A DNA stretch of 64,000 nt from Hymenopus coronatus (lineage: Eukaryota; Arthropoda; Insecta; Mantodea; Hymenopodidae): the NCBI GenBank assembly GCA_030762935.1, contig CM060890.1, positions 154,104,129 through 154,168,128 on the forward strand, read 5' to 3'. Of the stretch, positions 48,990 through 60,420 are shown piece by piece. Positions within the stretch are counted from its first letter, which is position 1, and every line of letters begins with the position of its first letter. The notes under the pieces were generated by a model. The model did no database searches, was not told where the DNA came from, and saw nothing but the letters and a program-made list of their open reading frames with translations. The translations under genes were made by a program, and so were the position numbers.

Positions 48990-49203
48990 CTCTTTAACCG
49001 ATGCATCACATTTTATATTGGGCTTAGGTTTGTTCAGATGCCTCTTTTACGTGCCGTAAATCTACAGCACGGGACCAATGGCTTTATTTACCTTCCGAAA
49101 GAAGTCCTGCTAAGGATGTTTAAGCCCGAAAGAAATTCACCGCCTTTCGTCGGGTTTGAACCCGCGACCATGGGAATCGGAGGCTAGCATGCTAATTGAG
49201 TAA
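48990..49203 (-). mobile_element. tRNA-derived SINE, copy 2 (second)
   Basis: Counterpart of 32935-33150. The B box differs by one base (GGTTCAAACCC instead of GGTTCAAGCCC), and CTGATTCCC has become CCGATTCCC. Confidence 0.65.
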
Positions 49204-49599
49204 TACTAATACCAAAAATGTTTTTATACGTTACTCACACACACACACACACACACGAAATGCTATATTTCTGAGAAAGGTTGTTTTGTGAACCAAGTAT
49301 TTCCAGAATTTTAAAATTCATGATGCCAAACATTGCGACTGTTGTAAACGGAATCTGGCAAATATATTCCGAAATGATATTGTATTTATATTTCAATCGT
49401 AACACTTGAAGATAATTTTTATCCGCTAATAATAAACTTACTATATTTCTAAACATTTTGTAGATATTCAATTTAATGGAAGAAACGGTTATGAATGAAA
49501 GTGCATAACGCTTAAGCCACGATAATTTTGAATAGAAACTTCAACATTTTGAGAATAACATGTCATATTTTTTGTCCGTCATTTAAATTACATGCCTTG

Positions 49600-49919
49600 T
49601 TCGAGATCAACCATGGCGAGAACTGCGAGCATCTCTCGAGTAGCGATAGGGTAGCATCCGAGAACTTGCTAATGAATACAAGCTGATTTCGATTAGCGCA
49701 AGGTTTGTAGTATTCGAGAACTGCGAGCATCTCTCGAGTAGCGATAGGGTAGCATCCGAGAACTTGCTAATGAATACAAGCTGATTTCGATTAGCGCAAG
49801 GTTTGTAGTGTTCGAGAACAAGCAGGGAGAGAACTGAGAACGTCTCTCGAGTGACGATAATGTAACGTCCGAGAACTTGCTTATGAAGAGGCTGATTTCG
49901 AAACCATTGTGATTACAGT
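49600..49919. repeat. Three 110-bp TCGAGAAC-type units, copy 2
   Basis: Three tandem units with GCGAGCATCTCTCGAGTAGC and ATCCGAGAACTTGCT, the first two nearly identical and the third diverged. Copy 1 has two. 49257-49599 is AT-rich without a gene. Confidence 0.75.
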
Positions 49920-49962
49920 ATTCGAGACCTTGTTCTCGGATGGAGGTTTCGATTCTCTAGAG

Positions 49963-52416
49963 CAGTATTTCCCAACCTTTTGAAGTTGACGGCACCCTTG
50001 GGAATAACATTAAACACTAGGGGCACCCTTCCTTGAATTAAAAGAAAATTAAGCTTAATATGTTAATTTATTGAGATATTATATAATAATAACGTACACC
50101 ATAACATAATGCAGTAAACTTTACTACAATCACTGAGTAAAAACATCAATAAATTTTGTTCGATTAATGATTAATGTGAAACTTGTGGTTGATGCTTAGA
50201 GCACAGATATGTGATGTCGGGTCTTACAGTTGACAGTGAAACACGCAAATCACCCTCAAGGTTATTCAGTGTATTTCTTGCTTTGCATTTTATTGTCACC
50301 ATAGCAGAGAAGGCTTGCTCGCATAGATAGGATGTTGAAAAGGGCAAAAGTGCGTTAATTGCTTTCTTCATTAGGTTAGGGTACTCCTCTCTCCGTTGAA
50401 GCCAAAAACTAGCCACCGACGCCTCACTCTTGGTGAACTTACCTTTGAGTGTGGAATCAGCGCAAAGATCAATAAATTCATCTCGTTCGCAAGCAGTGAA
50501 ATCTATTTCCTCTGCACTATCTACGAAATCAAATGGTGAGACAACCCAGTCGAGATTCGTAGTGGAAATAGTTGGAAAGTACGCATCTATTGCATCTTGC
50601 AATCTTGATAAGTGATCACAAATGCGGTCTTTCAGTTTACCCAGATCTTTATCTCCTGCCACATTAAGAAGAGATGGAAAGTTCGACAAATCTACTTTTT
50701 GAACTGCAGACTTCCAAGAACTAGGTTTTCTTTTAAAACCTTTCATTTTATTGGTTGAGGAGATTATTGTTTCATGTCGACCCTGCATCGAAACATTCAG
50801 TTCATTCAGCTTATGAAAAATATCTGCCAGATACGGCAGTTCAAAACACCAAGAATCACTTAGTAAGAGCTCATGAAATGTGTCTTGATTTTCATCCTTC
50901 GAGAAACCGGTTCAATACACGACCCCGCGACAACCACCTTACTTCTGTGTGAAGTAACAAAGAGGAATGAGCTGCATCCATTGCGCGATATAACTGTTCA
51001 AAAATTCTGCACTTTAAAGGTCGAGACTTCATATAGTTCACCATTTTCACAACTTGGTCAAACACTTCAGCAAAATCTTCATTACACGCTTTCACGACTA
51101 ATGCCTCTCTATGCAGAAAACAGCAAGTTATAATAATGGATGGATTTTTATTGAGAGCTCTGGCAGTAAAACCTTTAATTTTCCCAGACATAGATGGTGC
51201 ACCATCTGTACATATACCACAACAGTCTTTCCATGAAAGATCATGGTCATTGAGATAGGAATTAATAGAAACGAAAATATCATGGCCTGTGGTTGTAGTC
51301 TCCAGCGGTCTACAGAACAGAAACTGTTCACTAATATCTTTTTCATCAATATATCTGATAAAACCAAGGAGTTGCGGTTTGTCACCAATATCCAGACTCT
51401 CATCTACTTGCAAAGCAAATGTTCTATAAGTTTTTATTTTCTCCGTGACTTGTTCGTTGATATTGCATGACATTTCAGATATCCTGCGGCTGATTGTGTT
51501 GTTGGACAGAGGAACTTTTGAAATTTGATTAGCTGCTCCTTCGCCAAGTGTTGTTGAAACTATAACTTGACATGCAGGGCCAATGATTTCCTCTCCAAGA
51601 GTATGAGGTTTCGTTTTTTTAGCTATCAGTTCTACTACTTTAAATGAGGCTTCAAGAGCAGTATCACCTATAGTCATTCTCTTTACCATTCGCACAGCTG
51701 TTTTCTTCTCCCCTTCTAATATATGTGAAAAATACATTACACTTTTCTGCGACACACTAGGATGCTTTGTTGTAAGATGCCGCTTCAGTTTGCTAGGTAC
51801 CATGGCCTCGTTGCTAAGTGTTTCGCCTCAAACTAAACACACAGGGATACGGTTTCCTCGTTGTTATTCCACTTAAATCCATACGCTAAGTAACTGTCCT
51901 TCTTTTCTTTCGTTTGTCTTCTTTATGTGGTGAATTCGACGGTCCGGGAGAAACTGTAAGATTTGGCTTCTTAAAGCAAGCAGTAGGAGCCGACTGTTCA
52001 CTTTCACTGTCCTGGCGTTTACGTTTAACAATGAACTTATCCATAGCTAAACACTGTGAATCAACGCGAGGAAGACAACTGAAAGCGCCAAGCGGCGTAC
52101 ACTTTTATATATTCATCTGTCGAAGTCTCGAGAATGTTCGTGAGGAAGCGAGTAGTCTCGGGAATATTCGGCAGGGTATAGCTGTAATGCCATCTGAGGG
52201 ATACTAGTATAACTGAATTATTGAAATGAATCGACCACTATCACCATCTGCCGTGCATGAGAGTAATTGATTTGACTTATTTTATTTCAAGACCTTACAA
52301 GACTTAAGGCTTCAGTAGAAGGTATTTTTTTTTTGTTTATCTCAATATCTCGCGGCACCCCTTAGCCAATCACACGGCACCCTAGGGTGCCGGGGCACGC
52401 CGGTTGGGAACCGTTG
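49963..52416 (-). mobile_element. hAT transposon 2 (ZBED5-like type), 2,454 bp
   Basis: Ends are CAGTATTTCCCAACCTTTTG and, inverted, CAACGGTTCCCAACCGGC; both then share CGGCACCC a little further in. The 8-bp target duplication CTCTAGAG is exact on both sides (49955-49962 and 52417-52424). The interior encodes one transposase on the minus strand. The size, ends and duplication are those of a complete hAT element. Confidence 0.95.
50171..52044 (-). pseudogene. Nearly complete hAT transposase, ZBED5-like, frameshifted
   Basis: The apparent start is an ATG at 52044 reading MDKFIVKRKRQDSES. A BED-type finger follows in pieces: SYLAYGFKWNN, then a Cys region disrupted by a stop and frameshift, then MVPSKLKRHLTTKHPSV at 51803. 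The main frame (51803-50892) has the first catalytic Asp in FALQVDESLDIG, the second in GICTDGAPSMSG, and TCCFLHREALV with the Cys and His of the family. One frameshift near 50900 separates it from the final piece, joined through PYLADIFHKLNELNVSMQGR. The end (to 50171) holds the catalytic Glu in LCEQAFSAMVTIKCKARN. All core residues are visible, so inactivation is fairly recent. Similar proteins have been domesticated as ZBED5 and SCAND3-like genes in other animals; here it is still inside its transposon. Confidence 0.93.
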
Positions 52417-52424
52417 CTCTAGAG

Positions 52425-52485
52425 TATTCGAATGCAGAGGATTCGATTCTTGAAAACATTCGATTCTGCCCATCACTGTCTGTTA
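52425..52485 (-). mobile_element. Right end of the composite hAT-like element, with flank
   Basis: TATTCGAATGCAGAGGATTC through ATTCTGCCCATCAC mirrors the left end at 45839 and 30807. It is followed by TGTCTGTTA (52477-52485), the putative target duplication. 52486-52621 shows nothing recognisable. Confidence 0.55.
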
Positions 52486-52621
52486 AGCAATGTAACGCTA
52501 TCTTTTGTTTAGAGCTAACAGCAACAAACTTCTTGGATAACTGAACAACATGACATTGTGGAAAATGGCCACGTGTGTGTATCAGAGTGAATTCTGAATT
52601 GAGCTTAGTGAACGCAGTGCT

Positions 52622-52784
52622 AATCGGTTCTTTTTTTACTTTCTCTACACGCACTGTGTACATAGTGTATAGAGAAGGTATTGCATTCCACCCAAAAATT
52701 CGACACCGAGATTTCACCGGAAATACATGTTTTGGGTGCCTCTGAATCCCCCCCCAAAAACATTTTTACAAAAAGGTCAGTGTG

Positions 52785-52853
<69 letters not shown>

Positions 52854-52985
52854 ACAGCATAGCTCAAAAACGAAAAGACTGTTGAATACCAAACCTGGTA
52901 TTTAAGTTTGGTTTCTTCCAAGGATGCGACGCGAAGATTTTAAAGAATATCCCCCCACCCCAACTACCCTTTGCCTAATCCAGCG
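52622..52985 (+). repeat. R1 copy, 5' part
   Basis: It begins with a textbook 5' hairpin, TTTACTTTCTCTACACGCAC / GTACATAGTGTATAGAGAAG, then GCATTCCACCCAAAAATTCG, GGAAATACATG and GATGCGACGCGAAG. It is cut at CAACTACCCTTTGC. 52986-53253 is AT-rich with no gene. Confidence 0.85.
52789..52852. repeat. (TG)n microsatellite in R1
   Basis: 32 uninterrupted TG units, an expansion of the short GTGTGTGT of R1. Confidence 0.97.
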
Positions 52986-53261
52986 GAACACGCTTATTAT
53001 AATAAAATGCAGGTCAAAATAAACACATGCACTGCTTTCAGTTATTCAGCTTCATTTGATAGCTGAAAGGTTAATGCAGGTCATAATGTTAAAGGGAGAC
53101 GTAACACATAAATATGTTTACTTTCTGAGTAACCAAGTAGCACAGAGGAGAAGCGTACCAAAGTGTTTAAAACAAAAGATTATGTTCTACTCAAATAAAT
53201 GTACTTAGATTAGAGCGGATAACAGTATTACTGCTTCAAATAATGTTTACATACTGATTTA

Positions 53262-54588
53262 CACTGGCGTAGCGTGAAATAAAAAAATGGGAACGCTATA
53301 GTTTAAACTCCCTACTGCTGGAAATAAAAGTTGGAGGTGGGCAGTTGTACAATTTATCGAATATTGCGCCTATAAATTAGGTTTGAGATTGACAATGAAA
53401 ACAACAAATAACAATGTTAATATAAAAGTCATATTGAAAACATAACTCGCCTAAACTGACTTATACACCAAATCCATCCGTCGGTTCTTTTTTGTTGCGA
53501 ACGTGTCAATTACCTTGTCAATAAAGGTGGCATTAGAATATAGCTCTCCCAACAGTTGTTTTTCTACAGCTAAAATGCTTACGTTGCACAAACGGTGATT
53601 GGTCATTGAGTTTCTTAAGTATGTTTTAATTCTCGTCAGTGTACTCGTGGATTTCTCGCTACTTGTTGCAGCAGGATATGTTACAAACAAAAGGCAATAG
53701 CTTAGTCACCTCCTCATACATCGGTCTAAGCCATTTATAACCAAATACTTGAGTACATTTTGTGGTGATAGATGCTTTTGATGGTCTACACAAATATTGA
53801 AGAGCTCATTTTCATGCTGGTCTGAATTAAAATAACCAGGATACTGCTTTATTAGTTTGGAAATTTTCGTCTGAGGAAATTCTTTGTTCCATGATTTTTT
53901 TTTTTATTCAGTAATTCTACAAACTCCAGCTGTGGAATATCTTCAAATCTGGATTTATTTGAAGAACTTGGCAGTCGATGATTTCACATGTCAGCACTTT
54001 CAATCTAGCCTTTTGAGAGTCACTGAAACTTACGTTTCTATTCAACTGGATACATTACTTTTCAATGAAAGCCTCGCATTCTTAGGTTTTGTATATTTGC
54101 AATGGCGAGTTGTATTTCAATATGGCAAACATTTATATTAACCAGTGACTGCAGAACACGTACTCCATTTTATTAGCAAAGAAACCCATTACCTCAACAG
54201 CGGTCCGGATAGAGAAACATGCCAGGGTACACGGCTGAACGCAAGCGTATGCACGATTGGTGTGTGAGGGGTTTGCGGAAGGAAGAGGGTAAAGCAGCAG
54301 ATGGCCAGGGGTTTGCGGGGAGGTCCTGCCATATCACATACAGAGACTGAAACGCTGAGCGTACGCTGCTGTTTTCGAGCGGAACGGATCGACTTTTAAA
54401 TCTTGTTTGCTAGTTAAGCTTACTAAAGATGCTCAACAGTATGATCTGCGAAAAAAATCGCTATTAAGTGATTGCATACTATTGTTCTCCTTTAAAGCTG
54501 TTGGAAAACAAAATAAATATAAAACAGTTAAACACACAAAAATAAGGGAACGCTCAGCGTACTAGCGTCTCCTGAAGCGACGCCCCTG
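53262..54588 (-). mobile_element. hAT transposon 3, decayed, 1,327 bp
   Basis: Ends CACTGGCGTAGCGTG and, inverted, CAGGGGCGTCGCTTCAGG are hAT-like, and both sides share GGGAACGCT-type sequence further in. The 8-bp duplication CTGATTTA is perfect (53254-53261 and 54589-54596). Only the C-terminal third of a transposase remains, so this is an internally deleted copy. Confidence 0.9.
53458..54140 (-). pseudogene. C-terminal hAT transposase remnant
   Basis: The clear part (53690-53451) reads TSSEKSTSTLTRIKTYLRNS, then MTNHRLCNVSILAVEK, the dimerisation region with the catalytic Glu. Upstream, after a frameshift near 53700, FPQTKISKLIKQYPGYF and YFNSDQHENELFNIC follow in another frame. Scattered pieces such as DIPQLEFVELLNKKKN and HIEIQLAIANIQNLRMRGFH extend the homology to about 54140. 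Several stops are present. It differs in sequence from hAT 1 and hAT 2. Confidence 0.85.
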
Positions 54589-54649
54589 CTGATTTATAAC
54601 AAAACTATAGATCATCTGCATTCTAACTCTGCATTATACCGCAGACTTG

Positions 54650-55252
54650 CTCGTAATCTCAACTCTCTTGCTACCAGCCATACGTTCAGCTCCTCGACTG
54701 GCTGCGAGAGGCGCGGTTAGCGAGAAACGAGCGAGACTTGCTATTAACGAGACACTCGTAATCTCAACTCTCTTGCTGCCAGCCATACGTTCAGCTCCTC
54801 GACTGGCTGCGAGAGGCGCGGTTAGCGAGACTTGCTATTAACGAGACACTCGTAATCTCAACTCTCTTGCTACCAGCCATACGTTCAGCTCCTCGACTGG
54901 CTGCGAGAGGCGCGGTTAGCGAGAAACGAGCGAGACTTGCTATTAACGAGACACTCGTAATCTCAACTCTCTTGCTGCCAGCCATACGTTCAGCTCCTCG
55001 ACTGGCTGCGAGAGGCGCGGTTAGCGAGAAACGAGCGAGACTTGCTATTAACGAGACACTCGTAATCTCAACTCTCTTGCTGCCAGCCATACGTTCAGCT
55101 CCTCGACTGGCTGCGAGAGGCGCGGTTAGCGAGAAACGAGCGAGACTTGCTATTAACGAGACACTCGTAATCTCAACTCTCTTGCTGCCAGCCATACGTT
55201 CAGCTCCTCGACTGGCTGCGAGAGGCGCGGTTAGCGAGAAACGAGCGAGACT
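54650..55252. repeat. 105-bp minisatellite, 6 units
   Basis: Units start at about 54650, 54755, 54849, 54954, 55059 and 55164. Five steps of 105 bp are broken by one of 94 bp, because the second unit lacks AAACGAGCGAG. Units are almost identical. Since 105 is 35 codons, both strands carry open frames (repeating peptides with APLAASRGAERMAGSKR on the minus strand), which I attribute to the period. It is GC-rich relative to the flanks. Confidence 0.95.
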
Positions 55253-55289
55253 AAAAGCTGTTTTGACCGGCTCTAAGCCAGACATAGAC

Positions 55290-55430
55290 TGACCATTTTC
55301 TAAAAATGCTCTTTGGATTTATGGGGGTTCAAAACGCGTATTTCTGGCGAAATGCCGGTATCAAATTCTTGGGTGGAATTCATTACTTCTCTACCTATTA
55401 TGTACATGCTAGAGAAAGTAATAATGGGCA
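55290..55430 (-). repeat. R1 5'-end fragment, inverted
   Basis: Reads AAAATGCTCTTTGGATTTAT, GGCGAAATGCCGGTATC, TTGGGTGGAATTCATTAC, then a hairpin remnant with GAGAAAGTAATAATG. Confidence 0.8.
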
Positions 55431-55805
55431 TTGGTTGCCCAACACGTTCATTTTTGTGTGCCTTGTGACGTCACTCTGAAGCTAGTCTGTAGTGGTTATT
55501 GCTACGTGTGCATTATTAGAATTATAGTGACAAATAACGGGCTTTGCATTGCGATTAGACGTGGCGAAGAATAATTAAAAACGACATTTGTATGTTTATC
55601 ATAAAAATGAAATGAGCCTAGAGCTCGTAGCGAACTAACCTCACCTCTGAGGCAACATTACCTAAATGCAGTAAAAGTTAAGTTTTTGGACCAGTGATCA
55701 AATTATTCGCTGAATATATTTAAATGTACTAAAAATAGTGTTAGAGCGTTGAGCTGGTGTTTGTCGGTCAAAGGTCTAATTTAGACGAAATAAATTAATA
55801 TAGTT
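55431..55805. other. Spacer, no gene seen
   Basis: AT-rich; no frame, array or element recognised. Confidence 0.5.
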
Positions 55806-56312
55806 TCCGCTATTTTTACTTTCTCTACACGCACATACTGTGTACACAGTGTATAGAAAAGATGTGCATTACACCCAAAAACTAGATACCGAGATTTTAC
55901 CAGAAATACATGTTCTAGTGTCCTCTGTATCCAAAAAAAAGTCGTCTAATAAAAAAAGGTCCGTGTGTGTCTGAACACAACTCGACGAAAAGTCTGTAAA
56001 ATACCAACCTTGAAGGGATGCGACGCGAAGCTTTTGAGAAAAATACCCCCTACCCAAACTACCCTTTACATGGAAAAAATTTCGAAAATTTTGATTTTCT
56101 CAAAAATGGCTCAAACGATTTTGATTAAAATACCGTATATTAAAATTTACATGGCAAATAAAATGCATATCTTAAATTTTCTGGAAATAGCCGCTAAGGA
56201 TCTCTTTGTTCTTGACGAATTTTACTGAATACTGCGTAAATAGTAAACTGTAATAGACTTGCTACACAAAACACGTAGATCACGTTAAAACACACAATTT
56301 AGACATGTATAC
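55806..56312 (+). repeat. R1 copy up to the CA-rich array
   Basis: Starts TTTACTTTCTCTACACGCAC, passes GAAATACATG, ACCCTTTACATGGAAAAA, CGATTTTGATTAAAATACCG and AAATAGCCGCTAAGG, and ends at ACGTTAAAACACACAATTTA where the compound array begins. Confidence 0.85.
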
Positions 56313-56379
56313 ATAACATTGCAATCTGTAATTCGTGTTATGAGATTAGACTCTGTCCAACATCTAGGATGTGCACGCG

Positions 56380-56420
<41 letters not shown>

Positions 56421-56579
56421 TCATTGCAATCTGTAATTCGTGTTATGAGATTAGACTCTGTCCAACATCTAGGATGTGCATGCGCGCACACACACGCACA
56501 CACACACACACACACACACATTCATTGCAATCTGTAATTCATGTTATGAGATTAGACTCTGTCCAACATCTAGGATGTG

Positions 56580-56622
<43 letters not shown>

Positions 56623-56784
56623 TCTTTGCAATCTGTAATTCGTGTTATGAGATTAGACTCTGTCCAACATCTAGGATGTGCATGCTCACACACACACACA
56701 CACACATACATAACATTGCAATCTGTAATTCGTGTTATGAGATTAGACTCTGTCCAACATCTAGGATGTGCACGCGCTGGCGCG

Positions 56785-56825
<41 letters not shown>

Positions 56826-56900
56826 TCATTGCAATCTGTAATTCGTGTTATGAGATTAGACTCTGTCCAACATCTAGGATGTGCATGCGCGCACACACAC

Positions 56901-56938
<38 letters not shown>

Positions 56939-57080
56939 TCATTGCAATCTGTAATTCATGTTATGAGATTAGACTCTGTCCAACATCTAGGATGTACATG
57001 CATGCATACATTTACCTACTTACCTACTTACCTACTTGCATGCGTAATTCGTATTATGAAATTGGGCAATGTCCAATCTC
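56313..57080. repeat. Compound minisatellite with embedded CA tracts, 7-8 units
   Basis: A 58-bp conserved core (GCAATCTGTAATTCGTGTTA, TGAGATTAGACTCTGTCCAA, CATCTAGGATGTGCA) repeats at 56321, 56425, 56526, 56628, 56718, 56831 and 56944. The spacing is 90-113 bp; each interval is filled by a variable CA/CG tract. A degenerate eighth core lies near 57040, after a TACC-rich spacer. Open frames of His-Thr and Cys-Val repeats are microsatellite translations. Confidence 0.95.
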
Positions 57081-57650
57081 CATGATGTAGATCATGTCAA
57101 CAATTACATCTATGTATACTTATTAATACATTTGTTTACAAATAACTCTGACAACGAATTTTCAGAGGTGTCAGTTTTGCACAATTTTCAATTAACACGT
57201 CTGGTTCGAAACATCTGGTACGCAGGCATTATTAGAATATTAATGTTTATTATATTTACAATGTTACATTATTACCAGTGTTTTTGATTGAATGAAACCC
57301 TCTTCTGTATAGAAGGTGCGAGTAATATGGTATATTTTTGATTGCGATCTAAAGCTGTATTACAATTCTTTTATAGAAGAGGGAAGTGAATTAAACAAAG
57401 CTTATTTGTTTGTAGTAAATCCCTTTTTGTTGGTCTGTCTCTTTGTTATGAACATCTGCATTTTTTGTAAACTTTTGGGGTTATTACAGTTGACAATATG
57501 GCTGAAATTTATTCACAGGCTAATGGTAAAATCCCAAACATTTTGAAAAGTGATTTGCATCGAGTTGATTGTTTCCCCTGTTATTATTCTTAACTTTCTT
57601 TTTGCATCAATAAATGAAAATATGCATAATAATCTGTTTTTAGTTTGCTC
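57081..57650. other. AT-rich spacer, no gene seen
   Basis: A 76-codon frame at 57316-57546 has a hydrophobic stretch but no recognised family and no context. Confidence 0.45.
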
Positions 57651-58384
57651 TTATTTATAAGGTAAACTAAAACGTGCAGAGCTCAGTTTGGCTAAGATAT
57701 AATCAATATGGTGTTTCATGTTACGATCAATCATAAGACCCAGGAATTTTGTATTACAGACTTCTGCAATCTGGTTATTTTCATATTTTATCCTTAGGTC
57801 TGCCATGTATGTGATTTGTGCAAAACTTAATATATTTAGTTTTTTCAAAGTTTGTGAATTTCGTTACTTTCAAACCAATTGTATAGTGTGTTGAAGATTT
57901 ATTAGATGAATTTGGGAGCCGTCTGACATTGTGTTCTTTAATTATACTTGTCATCCACAAAATTAACTGGATAGGCGTTTATTACTGCAAATAGATCATT
58001 TATGTACACAAAAAATAACAAGGGACTCGAATAGTACCTTGTTGGGCACCTGCTTTATTTCAGACCATCAGAATATGCATTGCTATTTTTTGAAGTATTT
58101 ATTGTAACATTTTGTTTTGTTTTCGATAAGTAAGATGTAATCCATTGATACCCTTTGCCCCTTATACCATTGTGTGATAATTTTGATAGAAGTGTTTCAT
58201 GGTTAACGCAGTCAAATGCCTTTGATAGATCACAGAATATTCCTAGTGTGTTAAGTTTGCCATCCAATGACTTGAGAACTTCATTTGTTAACTTGAAAAT
58301 TACATTAGTTGATATGCTCTTCCTGAATCCAAACTGCTCTTTTGCTAAAATATACTTATCTAGATGATAAATCCTTTTTAACAT
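57651..58384 (-). pseudogene. Reverse transcriptase of a jockey-type LINE, broken
   Basis: The 5' piece (58384-58055) reads EQFGFRKSISTNVIFKLTNE and CDLSKAFDCVNHETLLSKL, the RT finger and motif A with its catalytic Asp, then YQWITSYLSKTKQNVTINT. After a frameshift near 58040, another frame gives LLFFVYINDLFAVINAYPVN followed by FVDD, motif C, at 57950-57961. A last piece (57848-57651) reads FLGLMIDRNMKHHIDYILAK, the RT thumb region. Order and motifs match chromosome-wide non-LTR retrotransposons. Frameshifts and stops make it inactive; endonuclease and 3' tail are not found here. Confidence 0.92.
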
Positions 58385-59892
58385 AATTTAGCTCAAAACG
58401 AAAAGTCCGTTAAATACCAAACTTGGTATTTAAGTTTGATATCTTCCAAGGATGTAACATGGATATTTTCAAGAAGAAAATCCCACCCAACTGCTCTTTA
58501 TATGGAACTTTTTTTTCGAAAATGTAGATTTTTTTTTTCAAAAATGGCTGTAACGATTTTGATTAAAATATCGTGTATTAAAGATATTTACCTTACAAAA
58601 TATATATCTTGAATTTTCTTGGAATAGCCTCTGAAGACTACTTTATTCTGGATAAATTTTACCGGATGTTGCATAATTGGTAAATCGTTAGAGATGGACA
58701 AAAGCTAACGTAACAGAAAATGTAGAGTTCCTTAAAACACACACTTTATATCACATACATTTTCTCGTGGAGTTGATCGATTTTGAGATATTCCTTGTTA
58801 CTGTTTTCAGCTTTCAACTACTTATACTTTACTCATACGGGAATTTGTCAACTCGTGTCCATACATACAAAGGAACTTCGGTCTCGTAGCAACCAGCTTT
58901 TGACTTTAACCTATGCTACTCCCATATTTCCCTTCTACTTACAAGGAAAAAAGTAAAACCATTTCTGATAGTTTTTCTCGATTAGCATGAAGTAAATAGA
59001 AGCATAAGCTTTTTAACAATTTATTGCGGAGATGTAGAGAAAGTCATGTGAACGGAACACATCCGATTTTTACTTTCTCTGCATGTACTATATAATAGTG
59101 TATAGAGAGGGCATTGTAATATACCCAAAAATTCGATATCGAGATTTCCCCGGAAATACATGTTTTAGAGGCCCCCTGAATCCCAAAAATGTACTTTTAG
59201 AAGAATGTGCCTGAGTGTGTGTCTGGGCAGCATAGATTAAAATCCGTTAAATACCATACTTGGTATTTCAGTATCTTCCAAGGATGCGACACGGGGATTT
59301 TAAAGATAATTCCCATCCAACTACCCTTTACATGAAAAAATTTGAGAACAAATTTATTTTCTCAAAAATGGCTTTAACGGTTTTAATTAAAATATCCTAT
59401 ATTAAAGATGTTTAGATGACAAAATGTTTATCTTCAATTGTCTGGGAATAACTTCTGAAGTCATGTTTATTCTGGATGAATTTTGCATAACTGGTAAGCC
59501 GTAAGAGACAAAACCTTACTTCACAAAAAATATAGAGCTCGTTAAAACACACAATTTGTTATAGGTATACATTTTTTCCATGAAATTGACCGTTTCTGAT
59601 ATATTCCTAATCATAGATTTCAGCTTTAAAATACTTATACTTTTGTCATACGGGAATTGGTCAAATCCTGTCCATACAAAGGAATTTCAATCACATAGCA
59701 ACCAGATTTTAAAAGATTTGCCAATGGCTTTAGCCCTTGTCCCTCCCTTATTTCCCATATAATTATAAGGAAGCAATAAGACCCTTTCTGCTAATTTTTT
59801 CTCGTTTAGCATGAAGTAAATAGAATAAACTTTTTAACAATAATTTGTTGCAGAGATGTAGAGAAAGTCATGTGAATGGAACAAATCAGATT
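58385..59892 (+). repeat. Two R1 copies in tandem, inserted in the LINE
   Basis: The first, 5'-truncated, begins TAGCTCAAAACGAAAAGTCC. It ends CATGTGAACGGAACACATCC and is joined by about 8 bases to the second, which opens TTTACTTTCTCTGCATGTAC. The second ends with GTCATGTGAATGGAACAAAT at about 59887. LINE sequence lies on both sides. Confidence 0.88.
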
Positions 59893-60420
59893 TTATTTCG
59901 GTTGCACTTGTGGGTACTATCTTTAAGGATGTAACATTTTCCATACAGGATTCCTGAAGGTACGAAATTGTATCTCTCTTAGGCTGTTTCTTTGTAGGTA
60001 AATTTTGTCCGCCTGTATGAAATATTCATCACATGTATTTGCCATCTACTGGGATCATTTGTGGTCACTTAGATTTCTTTTATATCATTTTTCGAGCGAC
60101 ATTTACCAGTCTCTTTTTTTTAATAATGTTCCATATAGTGCTAGGCTTATTGGGAGAGGGCTGTATTTGTTTTTCACAAAGCTTTTTAGCTGCATTTATA
60201 ACCCTTTTTAGAATTCTGGAGTACTTTTTAAAATGCCGTTTACATTTACCACAATTAAGTTCTCTAGTTAAAGTTTTGTTATACCTACATGATATTTTTA
60301 TACCAGTAATTTTTAGAATTGTTATTAATTTTATTTACATGGAGGGGAAAACTGCAGCTATGGAGTCTTACGAAAGTGTTGCATTAACTAAGTAATGTAA
60401 ATGACATTTCTTCCCAGAAT
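59893..60420 (-). pseudogene. Upstream part of the same LINE ORF2, broken
   Basis: On the minus strand a degraded frame reads IQPSPNKPSTIWNIIKKK and later IPVDGKYM, then ENVTSLKIVPTSATE, the linker between endonuclease and RT found in jockey-like elements. About 100 residues that normally precede the RT finger are missing between this piece and 58384. Stops occur throughout. Confidence 0.65.

Noticed and set aside
54791..55292. Ala/Arg-rich repeat proteins on both strands
   Set aside because: Explained by the 105-bp (35-codon) period; one unit has an 11-bp deletion that breaks the frame.
56285..57090. His-Thr and Cys-Val repeat proteins
   Set aside because: Translations of CA/TG tracts within a minisatellite.
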